From the NCBI GenBank assembly GCA_903849835.1, contig CAINKA010000065.1, positions 1-10,903 on the forward strand: a stretch of 10,903 nucleotides of DNA. Reading direction: 5' to 3'. Position numbers and translations under genes: made by a program. Source of the stretch: an uncultured Alphaproteobacteria bacterium (GTDB taxonomy: Bacteria; Pseudomonadota; Alphaproteobacteria; Rickettsiales; UBA1997). Positions 5,277 to 10,903 of the stretch are shown piece after piece (the first letter of the stretch is position 1; each line of letters starts with the position of its first letter). The notes beneath the pieces were generated by a model that was not told where the DNA came from, did no database searches, and worked only from the letters and a program-made list of their open reading frames with translations.

Positions 5277-5699
5277 ATGACAAAATATTTGGATTACAGA
5301 GAGCTTGATGTGTGGAAAGTGGCTAGAGAATTGTGTAGCGAAACATACTCGATCACAGGAGCTTTTCCAAAAACTGAAATATTTTCTTTAACTACTCAGA
5401 TCAGAAAAAGTTCCATTTCTATTCCTTCAAATATTGCCGAAGGCTGCGGTAGAAATACCTCGAAGGATACGTTACAGTTTCTCTTTATTGCGCGTGGTTC
5501 TCTTTACGAATTAGAAACGCAATTTTTAATTGCTGCGGATCAAAAATATTTTTCGATCGAAGATCTGGAGAGTATTTTAGAAAAAATTGTAAAATGTAGA
5601 AAACTTCTCAGTGGATTTATTTCCTATTTTCAGAAGCAAGTGACAGCAGGAAACCATCAACCGACAACGGGCAACCGACAACAGGCAACTAAAAAATGA
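5277..5699 (+). CDS. Four-helix-bundle protein, S23 / 23S rRNA intervening-sequence family
   Basis: Small protein of 140 residues with the family pattern: YRELDVWKVARELC at 7-20, FSLTTQIRKSSISIPSNIAEG around 36-56, and FLFIARGSLYELETQFLIA at about 69-87. The relatives are helical bundles first found as ORFs in intervening sequences of 23S rRNA and common as free genes; Avd proteins of diversity-generating retroelements share the fold. The molecular function is unknown. Here no rRNA is nearby; the gene lies between inverted heptamer arrays, and its last 18 or so residues (AGNHQPTTGNRQQATKK) are encoded by the right array and are not a family domain. The start six bases after the thiG stop has no binding site. 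Its stop overlaps the next gene's ATG (ATGA). Composition is AT-richer than both flanks, consistent with later arrival. Confidence 0.9.
   Translation: MTKYLDYRELDVWKVARELCSETYSITGAFPKTEIFSLTTQIRKSSISIPSNIAEGCGRNTSKDTLQFLFIARGSLYELETQFLIAADQKYFSIEDLESILEKIVKCRKLLSGFISYFQKQVTAGNHQPTTGNRQQATKK
5648..5689. repeat. Right heptamer arm (inside four-helix-bundle gene 3' end)
   Basis: Six 7-bp units in phase: AGGAAAC, CATCAAC, CGACAAC, GGGCAAC, CGACAAC, AGGCAAC. They are complementary to the GTTGCCG/GTTGTCG units at 5222-5256. The array ends six bases before the ATG of the PMM/PGM gene at 5696. The last five units match the five-unit arm size seen elsewhere in the window. Confidence 0.85.
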
Positions 5700-6580
5700 C
5701 TCACATCTTCCACCCCTCCATCATCCGCGCCTACGACATCCGCGGCATTTACGGCCAAACACTTTTCGATCGCGACGCATTTTTCGTCGGAAAAAGTTTC
5801 GCGGCATTTTTGATTTCGCAAAAAAAGAAAAAAATTTCCGTTGCTTGCGATGGTCGCGTGAGTTCGCCGGCGTTGAAGGCGCAGCTCATTGCGGGGCTTC
5901 TCGAATCTGGTTTGGAAGTGATTGATGTTGGTCTCGGGCCTACGCCGATGCTGTATTTCTCGGTTTACAATCTTGACTGCGACGCCGGAATTATGGTCAC
6001 GGGATCGCACAATCCGAAGGATCACAATGGTTTCAAAATGATGCTCAAAGAGCGCCCATTTTTTGGTGACGACATTCTCGGTCTGGCAAAAATTGCGGCG
6101 GAAGGAAAATTTGTTGAAGGAGCGGGAAGTCTTGAAGAACAAAGCGTCGAAGCTGATTACATCGAACGACTTTTATCCGATTGCATCATTGCTGAAAGCG
6201 AAAGCGCGCTGCTCGACGAGCTCGATGAATTTGCGCCGAAGAAAAAATTAAAAATCGCGTGGGACAATGGCAACGGTGCCGCGGGCGCGATCATGAAAAA
6301 ACTTTCGCAGCGCATTGCCGCGGATCACATTTTGCTCTTCGAAGAAATTGACGGCACTTTTCCGAATCATCATCCCGATCCTACAGTGCCAAAGAATCTC
6401 CAAGATTTAATCAAAGTGGTTTTGGATGAAGGCTGCGATCTAGGAATCGCTTTCGACGGCGACGGCGACCGCATCGGCGTCGTTGACGGGCAGGGCGAAA
6501 TCATCTGGGGCGATCAACTGATGATCTTCTACGCTCGCGAAATTTTAGCCGAAAAAAAAAGGCGCAACAATCATCGCTGA
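5696..6580 (+). CDS. Phosphomannomutase/phosphoglucomutase, N-terminal part (frameshifted)
   Basis: Alpha-D-phosphohexomutase family enzyme interconverting 1- and 6-phosphates of mannose or glucose for surface polysaccharide precursors. Domain 1 opens with IIRAYDIRGIYGQTL. The catalytic phosphoserine is Ser104 in TGSHNP, and the Mg-binding loop FDGDGDR has Asp254, Asp256 and Asp258. The frame ends prematurely: after GAA AAA AAA at an A9 run (6552-6560) it reads RRNNHR and stops at 6578-6580. One A fewer restores EKKGATIIADVKASN and joins the part at 6636-7127, giving about 476 residues, the usual length. This is either a recent lesion, an assembly error in a homopolymer, or a site rescued by polymerase slippage. 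The ATG overlaps the stop of the four-helix-bundle gene. Which sugar is preferred cannot be told. Confidence 0.9.
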   Translation: MTHIFHPSIIRAYDIRGIYGQTLFDRDAFFVGKSFAAFLISQKKKKISVACDGRVSSPALKAQLIAGLLESGLEVIDVGLGPTPMLYFSVYNLDCDAGIMVTGSHNPKDHNGFKMMLKERPFFGDDILGLAKIAAEGKFVEGAGSLEEQSVEADYIERLLSDCIIAESESALLDELDEFAPKKKLKIAWDNGNGAAGAIMKKLSQRIAADHILLFEEIDGTFPNHHPDPTVPKNLQDLIKVVLDEGCDLGIAFDGDGDRIGVVDGQGEIIWGDQLMIFYAREILAEKKRRNNHR

Positions 6581-6635
6581 CGTCAAAGCCAGCAACGTTT
6601 TATTCGAAGAAATCACTCGTGCTGGCGGCAAGCCC

Positions 6636-7127
6636 GTGATGTGGAAAACAGGTCATTCTTTCGTCAAAGCGAAAATGAAGGAAACCAAGGCAGCACTGGC
6701 CGGAGAGATGTCGGGCCACATTTTTTTTGCCGACAAATATTTCGGTTTTGACGACGCACTTTACGCTGCAATCCGCATCATCAACATCGTCGAGAAGTCG
6801 AAGGAGAGCCTGTCCACAATGCGTAAAGCACTGCCACAAACTTTCTCAACTCCAGAAATTCGCATTGAATGCAGCGAAGAAAAAAAATTCGGAATCGTTG
6901 AAGATCTGAAAAAAAATCTAAAAAAATCTGGATTAATTTTTGACGAGATTGACGGAATCAGAGTGACCACCAAACAAGGCTGGTGGCTGATCCGCGCTTC
7001 GAACACGCAATCGGTTTTGGTGGCGAGATGCGAAGCGAATTCGAAAAAAGATTTGGAAGAATTGAAGAAAAATGTGCGGGGGCATTTAGAATTTTGTGCG
7101 GTGAAAATTCCGTCAGAATTGGAATAA
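6636..7127 (+). CDS. Phosphomannomutase/phosphoglucomutase, C-terminal part (other frame)
   Basis: Continuation of the gene starting at 5696. Homology resumes right after the A9 run, from GGC at 6561 (GATIIADVKASNVLFEEI). GTG 6636 and ATG 6639 are only the first possible separate starts and no binding site precedes them, so independent translation is unlikely. It carries the sugar-recognition loop GEMSGH (about 6702-6719) of domain 3 and the phosphate-binding loop RASNTQ (6993-7010) of domain 4. The codons are intact and no second lesion is visible, which argues that the frameshift is recent, spurious or tolerated rather than the sign of an old pseudogene. Alone this piece lacks the catalytic serine and metal site and could not be active. 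Confidence 0.85.
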   Translation: MMWKTGHSFVKAKMKETKAALAGEMSGHIFFADKYFGFDDALYAAIRIINIVEKSKESLSTMRKALPQTFSTPEIRIECSEEKKFGIVEDLKKNLKKSGLIFDEIDGIRVTTKQGWWLIRASNTQSVLVARCEANSKKDLEELKKNVRGHLEFCAVKIPSELE

Positions 7128-7138
7128 TTTTTTCTCAA

Positions 7139-7213
7139 TGTCATGCTGAGTCTGTCGAGGCATGATTCAGGACGCAGTGCCCAGAATCATGCTTCGACAG
7201 GCTCAGCATGACA
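7139..7213. repeat. Nested palindromic repeat, family A (copy 3)
   Basis: The outer arms are TGTCATGCTGAG (7139-7150) and CTCAGCATGACA (7202-7213). Each half forms the TCATGCT/AGCATGA hairpin; one left sub-arm carries a single A-to-G change (GAGGCATGA). It fills most of the gap between the PMM/PGM gene and coaE. Confidence 0.9.
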
Positions 7214-7252
7214 CATCTGGGAGAGGAAAACTGGTTCCATAAATTTTACAAA

Positions 7253-7858
7253 ATGAAAATCATCGGCCTAACCGGCGGCATCGCTTCCGGAAAAAATCTA
7301 ATCGCAGAAATTTTCGCCAAAAACGGCGCGGCGGTTTTTGATGCTGATGCCGAAGTTCACAAGCTGTTAGAATCAGGCAAATCAACGATCCAAGCCGTTA
7401 AAAAAAATTTTCCCGAAAGTTTTGTTGAACAAAAAATCGACCGCAAAATTTTAGGAAAAATTGTTTTTGGTGACGCAAAAAAATTGCAAATTCTTGAAAA
7501 AATTCTTCATCCAAAAGTTAGGAAAAATTACCAAGAATTTTTAAAATCAGCTCGTGAAGAAAAGAAAAAATTAGCTGTGTTGAACATCCCGCTTCTCTTA
7601 GAAGTCAAAGGCTACAAATGCGATTGCATTGTTGCGATTATCGCCACAAAAGCTGTGCAGAAAAAAAGATTTTTAGCGCGTGAAAAAAATAAAAACCCTG
7701 ACGCAAAAATTTTCGAATCAGAAAAAAAATTCGCGCAAATAATTTTAAAACAAATCAGTAATTCGGAAAGAAAAGCAAAAGCAGATTTTGTGATCAAGAA
7801 TGATGGAAATAGGTCTGATGCGGTTGTGCAGGTGAAAAAAATTCTCCAAAAACTTTAA
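7253..7858 (+). CDS. coaE: Dephospho-CoA kinase
   Basis: Last step of coenzyme A synthesis: ATP-dependent phosphorylation of the 3'-OH of dephospho-CoA (cytoplasmic). From ATG 7253 it has 201 residues, the family length. The P-loop is GLTGGIASGKN at 5-15, then VFDADAEVHKLLE at 28-40, LHPKVR at 85-90, NIPLLLE at 111-117 and ADFVIKNDG at 177-185. The oddity is residue 15: the Walker A Ser/Thr that normally ligates Mg is Asn (codon AAT), while the rest of the loop is intact. An in-frame ATG at 7208 would add 15 residues encoded by the palindrome and is rejected. The gene is Lys-rich and AT-rich (17 of 60 bases G+C at 7441-7500). It converges on lptM with a 25-base gap. Confidence 0.93.
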   Translation: MKIIGLTGGIASGKNLIAEIFAKNGAAVFDADAEVHKLLESGKSTIQAVKKNFPESFVEQKIDRKILGKIVFGDAKKLQILEKILHPKVRKNYQEFLKSAREEKKKLAVLNIPLLLEVKGYKCDCIVAIIATKAVQKKRFLAREKNKNPDAKIFESEKKFAQIILKQISNSERKAKADFVIKNDGNRSDAVVQVKKILQKL

Positions 7859-7870
7859 GTTATATCTCCA

Positions 7871-7885
7871 ATGTCATGCTGAGCT
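7871..7885. repeat. Remnant of palindromic family A
   Basis: ATGTCATGCTGAGCT matches the left end of the family-A palindrome exactly, then breaks off. It lies between coaE and the convergent lptM, and its last two bases overlap the lptM stop codon. A CTTGTCGAA at 7904-7912, inside lptM, matches the next part of the repeat core; this may be chance or a split copy. Confidence 0.6.
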
Positions 7886-8021
7886 AATTTTCCTCATCAA
7901 TCACCTTGTCGAATTTCGGACGCTTTTCGTCCTTCAAATGTTCAAGGGGCCCTTTTCTACCACAGGAGGTGAGGGTTAAGAGAGAGATTAGAAGAAGGTA
8001 AAAAAGTTTTTTTAAGCTCAT
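7884..8021 (-). CDS. lptM: Small lipoprotein of the LptM/YifL type
   Basis: A 45-residue frame reading MSLKKLFYLLLISLLTLTSC GRKGPLEH and on to DEEN. It has a basic start, a hydrophobic core (about 6-18) and a lipobox LTSC with Cys20 as lipidation site, followed directly by GRKGPL. That matches the CGxKGPL signature of the short LPAM/LptM lipoproteins, which in Escherichia coli assist assembly of the LptD outer-membrane LPS translocon. Context agrees: in many alphaproteobacteria such a gene lies right after argH (often before lysA), as here on the same strand, 161 bases downstream of argH. lysA is not next; a repeat remnant and coaE follow. The protein should be exported and anchored in the outer membrane. 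No Shine-Dalgarno sequence is visible. The stop TAG overlaps the truncated repeat, so the C terminus may have been reshaped. Confidence 0.82.
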   Translation of the reverse strand: MSLKKLFYLLLISLLTLTSCGRKGPLEHLKDEKRPKFDKVIDEEN

Positions 8022-8078
8022 CTGATGATTTTATTTTTTTAATTTTTTTGTTAAAAACCTTTTTCCACCCTTGCGCTG

Positions 8079-8161
8079 GGCGGGGTTTGTAACCCCGTCC
8101 TCATGTTCAGTTCAAAGTTAAGTTTTACATGAACGTTAAGACGGGGTTACAAAACCCGTCT
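8079..8161. repeat. Nested palindromic repeat, family D
   Basis: Lies in the argH-lptM gap. The left half GGCGGGGTTTGTAACCCCGTC (8079-8099) and right half GACGGGGTTACAAAACCCGTC (8140-8160) are near-perfect complements, and each is itself a hairpin (GGGGTT/AACCCC type). The central part, with TCATGTTCA against TGAACGTTA, continues the outer pairing weakly. The design matches families A and B but the sequence is unrelated. It could affect how much argH transcript reaches lptM. Confidence 0.85.
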
Positions 8162-8182
8162 TGATTGAGTGGGATGGTGAAT

Positions 8183-9574
8183 TTATTTCTTCGCCCGCAA
8201 AATTTCTTCCTTCACTCTCACCTGCGAAGTCCCGCCAGCACTAGTCCGACTAGCTACAGAATTTTCCACACTCAGGCACTCAAAAACCTTCGTCGTAATT
8301 TTTTTCTCAATTTTTTGCAGGTCAGAAAGTTTTAGCTCATGTAGCGCCACGCCTTTATTTTCAGCCACTTTCACGATTGATCCGGTGATGTGATGCGCAT
8401 CGCGGAATGGCATTTTTAAATTTTTTACTAACCAATCAGCGAGGTCAGTTGCAGTGGAATAGCTGCTGGCGGCCATTGCCAACATTTTTTTCTCATTCAC
8501 TTTTAAATCAGAAATCATTCCCGACATTGCGCGCAAACAAAGTTTAGAATTTTTTGTCGCGTCAAAAATCGGCTCCTTATCTTCCTGCATGTCTTTGGAA
8601 TAGGTGAGAGTAAGTCCCTTGATGGTAGTTAGCAGTGAAAAAAGTGAGCCGAAAATCCGTCCAGTTTTTGCGCGAACTAATTCTGCGGCGTCAGGATTTT
8701 TTTTCTGCGGCATGATTGAAGAGCCGGAAGTAAAGGCGTCGGAGAGTTTTATAAATTCAAAACCTTTGCTCATCCAAATCACAATTTCTTCGGCGAGGCG
8801 CGACAAATGTGTGGCGGTGAGGGCGAGACAAAAAAGTAATTCGATTGCAAAATCGCGGTCAGAAACTGAATCCATTGAATTCGCAGTTGGGCGATCAAAT
8901 CCAAGCTCTTTTGCAACCATTGCGCGATCAATTGGGAATGATGTTCCAGCAAGCGCGCAAGCACCGAGCGGACATTCATTCATTCTTTTGCGCAGGTCGC
9001 TGAGGCGAGAAATATCGCGCTTAAACATTTCAAAATAAGCGAGCAAATGATGAGAAAAAAGAACGGGCTGCGCCACTTGCAAATGAGTGAATCCGGGCAT
9101 GATTACGCCAAAATTTTCTTCAGCTTTTTTGACTAAATTTTTTTGCAAATCACTGAGCAGAATTTTTATTTCGTCAATTTCATCGCGCACAAAAAGTCTT
9201 AAATCTAATGCAACCTGATCATTGCGAGAGCGCGCTGTGTGCAGTTTGCCAGCAGTGTCGCCAATAATTTCTTTCAAGCGCGATTCGATATTCATGTGAA
9301 TATCTTCGAGCTCGATTCTGAAAATAAATTCTCCGTCAGAAATTTCTTTTTCGATTTTTTTCAAGCCAGAAATAATTTTTTCTGCTTCGTTTTTTGTCAG
9401 GATTTTAATTTTTTCTAACATTTTTGCATGAGCGATGGAGCCGCGAATATCCTGCTTGTAGAGCTTTTGATCGAAAGTAATCGACTGATTAATTTCCTGC
9501 ATCAAGTTGGAAGGTTGAGAGTCAAAACGCCCGCCCCACATTTTGTTGGAAGCGCTCATGTTTTTTTTTGTCAT
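8183..9574 (-). CDS. argH: Argininosuccinate lyase
   Basis: Final step of arginine synthesis: argininosuccinate to arginine plus fumarate (cytoplasmic homotetramer of the fumarase/aspartase superfamily). It has 463 residues. Visible are MWGGRFDS at 12-19, EDIHMNIE at 90-97, TARSRNDQ at 113-120, GFTHLQVAQPV at 161-171 with the conserved His164, and the signature loop GSSIMPQKKNPD at 284-295 with the catalytic serine. All key residues are present. The start is ambiguous: Met1 (9574), Met6 (9559) and Met12 are all in frame, the family begins near Met12, and none has a Shine-Dalgarno sequence. A run of nine A lies between Met1 and Met6, where slippage would matter only for the longest form. It is divergent from ftsW across an intergenic region that is mostly a heptamer inverted repeat, and lptM lies downstream. 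Confidence 0.96.
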   Translation of the reverse strand: MTKKNMSASNKMWGGRFDSQPSNLMQEINQSITFDQKLYKQDIRGSIAHAKMLEKIKILTKNEAEKIISGLKKIEKEISDGEFIFRIELEDIHMNIESRLKEIIGDTAGKLHTARSRNDQVALDLRLFVRDEIDEIKILLSDLQKNLVKKAEENFGVIMPGFTHLQVAQPVLFSHHLLAYFEMFKRDISRLSDLRKRMNECPLGACALAGTSFPIDRAMVAKELGFDRPTANSMDSVSDRDFAIELLFCLALTATHLSRLAEEIVIWMSKGFEFIKLSDAFTSGSSIMPQKKNPDAAELVRAKTGRIFGSLFSLLTTIKGLTLTYSKDMQEDKEPIFDATKNSKLCLRAMSGMISDLKVNEKKMLAMAASSYSTATDLADWLVKNLKMPFRDAHHITGSIVKVAENKGVALHELKLSDLQKIEKKITTKVFECLSVENSVASRTSAGGTSQVRVKEEILRAKK

Positions 9575-9589
9575 GTTTGAAAAATTTAA

Positions 9590-9674
9590 AGGATTTAGGA
9601 TTTTAGATTTAGGATTTAAGATTTAAAAATAATGATGCCAAATCTTAAATCTAAAATCCTAAATCCTGAATCTA
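9590..9674. repeat. Inverted heptamer arrays between argH and ftsW (5 x 7 bp per arm)
   Basis: The left arm at 9590-9624 reads AGGATTT, AGGATTT, TAGATTT, AGGATTT, AAGATTT. The right arm at 9640-9674 reads AAATCTT, AAATCTA, AAATCCT, AAATCCT, GAATCTA. There are exactly five units in each, inverted, with a 15-base spacer. The right arm ends one base before the ftsW ATG and the left arm starts 15 bases before the argH ATG, so promoters for both genes must lie in or overlap the element. Confidence 0.9.
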
Positions 9675-9675
9675 A

Positions 9676-10842
9676 ATGGACAGCTGGGACATAAAATCCA
9701 ACAGTGTTTTCGATCGCCGTTACTTAAATTTATTTAAAAAATGGTGGATCGATATCGACAAAATTAATTTTTTAATCGTGCTCGGAATTATTATTTTCGG
9801 CTCGATGATGATTGCCAGCTCTAGTCCGGCGATTGCTAAAAAAATTGATGTTGAAAAATTTTTCTTCGTCAAGAAACAATTAATTTTTGCCGTTACCGCA
9901 ATATTTTTATTGATCGCAATTTCTTTTTTAGATCGCGAAAAAATCAAAATTTTTTCCATCATTGGAATAGCTGCTACGATTGGTTTATTGATTTTAGTTT
10001 TGCTTTTTGGATCGGAAGCAAAAGGTGCAAAAAGATGGATTTCAATTCTAGGATTCACCCTACAGCCATCAGAATTCGCAAAAACATTTTTCATCGTTTT
10101 TAACGCCGTTATTTTACAAAAATTTTATTTTGAAAAATGGCAGGTGAAATATGGAATTTCTTTCGGACTTTTTTTTATCATCCTGTGTTTGTTGCTACTC
10201 CAGCCTGATTTTGGGATGAGTTTAACATTGTCAGTTTTGTGGGTTGCTCAGCTTTTTCTCTATGGTTTGCCGATTCCATTTTTTATCGCCTTCGCTGTTT
10301 TGGGCTTGTGTGGCGGGGTTGGAGCCTATCTCACTTTTCCTCACGTCGAAGATCGTATCAATAAATTTTTGGGTTCTGATGGAGGAAAAAATTATCAGGC
10401 GGAAAGATCAATCGATGCCTATGTTAATGGAGGATTTTTTGGCACTGGGCCGGGAAATGGCGTGGTCAAAAAATTTATTCCCGATGCTCATACCGATTTT
10501 ATTTTTGCCGTTGTTGGTGAGGAATATGGAATTATTTCTTGCACAATAATTCTCATAATTTTTGCCTATCTCATCACCAGAATAATCAAGCGGGCGTTGG
10601 ATGAAGAGGATATGTTCACCTACCTAACTTTATGCGGATTAATGATGCAATTTGTGATGCAAGTGATTGTGAATGTTGGAGTGAGTTTGAAGTTGCTTCC
10701 GACAAAAGGAATGACGTTGCCATTCATCAGCTATGGCGGTTCGTCGATGATTTCGATGGCGATTTGTTTCGGATTAATCCTCGCGATTACGAAGCGGAAA
10801 TATCACCGCGATGTGGATTATGGGAATTTAAGGCTGATCTAA
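9676..10842 (+). CDS. ftsW: Septal peptidoglycan glycosyltransferase FtsW
   Basis: SEDS-family polytopic membrane enzyme polymerising lipid II at the division site with its cognate PBP. It has 388 residues with about ten hydrophobic segments after a cytoplasmic N terminus of about 30 residues. Motifs in order: KGAKRW at 116-121, LQPSEFAK at 129-136, QPDFG at 176-180, GTGPGNGVVKKFIPDAHTDF at 256-275 (Asp274 matches the catalytic Asp of SEDS enzymes), GEEYG at 281-285, and PTKGMTLPFISYGGSS at 342-357. The PTKG form marks FtsW; RodA usually has PVTG. In many bacteria ftsW sits in the mur/fts cluster; here it is alone, divergent from argH. The start is ATG 9676, immediately after a heptamer array and without a Shine-Dalgarno sequence. 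RodA is the main alternative and less likely. Confidence 0.92.
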   Translation: MDSWDIKSNSVFDRRYLNLFKKWWIDIDKINFLIVLGIIIFGSMMIASSSPAIAKKIDVEKFFFVKKQLIFAVTAIFLLIAISFLDREKIKIFSIIGIAATIGLLILVLLFGSEAKGAKRWISILGFTLQPSEFAKTFFIVFNAVILQKFYFEKWQVKYGISFGLFFIILCLLLLQPDFGMSLTLSVLWVAQLFLYGLPIPFFIAFAVLGLCGGVGAYLTFPHVEDRINKFLGSDGGKNYQAERSIDAYVNGGFFGTGPGNGVVKKFIPDAHTDFIFAVVGEEYGIISCTIILIIFAYLITRIIKRALDEEDMFTYLTLCGLMMQFVMQVIVNVGVSLKLLPTKGMTLPFISYGGSSMISMAICFGLILAITKRKYHRDVDYGNLRLI

Positions 10843-10865
10843 AAATGTTTGCTGAATTTTGAAAA

Positions 10866-10903
10866 ATGTCATGCTGAGCTTGTCGAAGCATGATTCTGGG
10901 CAC
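10866..10903. repeat. Nested palindromic repeat, family A (left part, cut by window edge)
   Basis: ATGTCATGCTGAGCTTGTCG and the following AAGCATGATTCTGGGCAC match the left half and centre of the copies at 273-351 and 7139-7213. The right half is presumably beyond the window. It begins 23 bases after ftsW ends. Confidence 0.85.

Larger units (their letters stand above)
5222..5689. mobile_element. Candidate mobile element: four-helix-bundle gene between inverted heptamer arrays
   Basis: A four-helix-bundle gene is bounded by two arrays of 7-bp units in inverted orientation (5222-5256 and 5648-5689). Its hand-counted G+C (18 of 60 at 5521-5580) is well below thiG upstream (41 of 60 at 5041-5100) and the start of the PMM/PGM gene downstream (35 of 60 at 5701-5760). 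It sits between two unrelated genes and supplies their end and start contexts. No transposase, recombinase or clear target duplication is visible, so mobility is inferred, not shown. Confidence 0.4.

Noticed and set aside
5277..5699. Intervening sequence inside a 23S rRNA gene
   Set aside because: Although the protein belongs to the 23S-IVS family, the flanks are thiG and a phosphohexomutase gene; no rRNA sequence is present.
5657..6142. Minus-strand frame of 161 codons opposite the PMM/PGM gene
   Set aside because: It is antisense to a clearly conserved coding region and shows no recognisable family; it is a shadow of codon bias.
7208..7252. Longer coaE start at ATG 7208
   Set aside because: It begins inside the palindromic repeat and adds 15 residues not typical of CoaE; ATG 7253 gives the family N terminus MKIIGLTGG.
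8604..9038. Plus-strand frame of 144 codons opposite argH
   Set aside because: It is antisense to the conserved core of argininosuccinate lyase and has no supporting motif or start context.

Overview
The window looks like ordinary chromosome of a moderately AT-rich alphaproteobacterium, probably an uncultivated or host-associated lineage with many intergenic repeats. The evidence is gene order and family resemblance: the run rpsB(end)-tsf-pyrH-frr-uppS-cdsA, an argH followed by a tiny LptM/YifL-type lipoprotein, and an FtsW with the PTKGMTLPFISYGG form of its C-terminal motif. No genus can be named from the sequence alone. Hand counts of G+C in 60-base rows range from about 28% (coaE) to 68% (thiG).

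Layout. 1-4173 (+): translation and membrane-precursor genes, namely the lysine-rich tail of ribosomal protein S2, EF-Ts, UMP kinase, ribosome recycling factor, undecaprenyl-diphosphate synthase and CDP-diglyceride synthase. 4174-4475: a gene-free stretch filled with stacked palindromic repeats. 4476-7127 (+): thiG, a four-helix-bundle (S23/23S-IVS family) gene, and a phosphomannomutase/phosphoglucomutase broken by a one-base frameshift at an A9 tract. 7253-7858 (+): coaE. Convergent to it on the minus strand are argH (8183-9574) and a 45-residue lipoprotein gene lptM (7884-8021). 9676-10842 (+): ftsW, divergent from argH.

The genes are housekeeping functions: protein synthesis and recycling (S2, EF-Ts, RRF), nucleotide and cofactor supply (PyrH, ThiG, CoaE), arginine synthesis (ArgH), and the envelope (UppS lipid carrier, CdsA phospholipid precursor, PMM/PGM sugar phosphates, LptM, FtsW).

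The unusual content lies between genes. First, three nested palindrome families fold as an outer stem with a hairpin in each half. The commonest has three full copies plus a remnant and an edge-truncated copy, and one full copy carries concerted compensatory changes. Second, there are arrays of 7-bp units, usually about five per arm. Each site has a different heptamer 'word', three of the four sites have inverted arms, and at all four an array ends 1-6 nt before a start codon (tsf, pyrH, the PMM/PGM gene, ftsW). At the thiG-PMM/PGM junction the two inverted arms enclose the four-helix-bundle gene. This suggests an autonomous element there and ORF-less relatives elsewhere. It is the best candidate in the window for an undescribed system.
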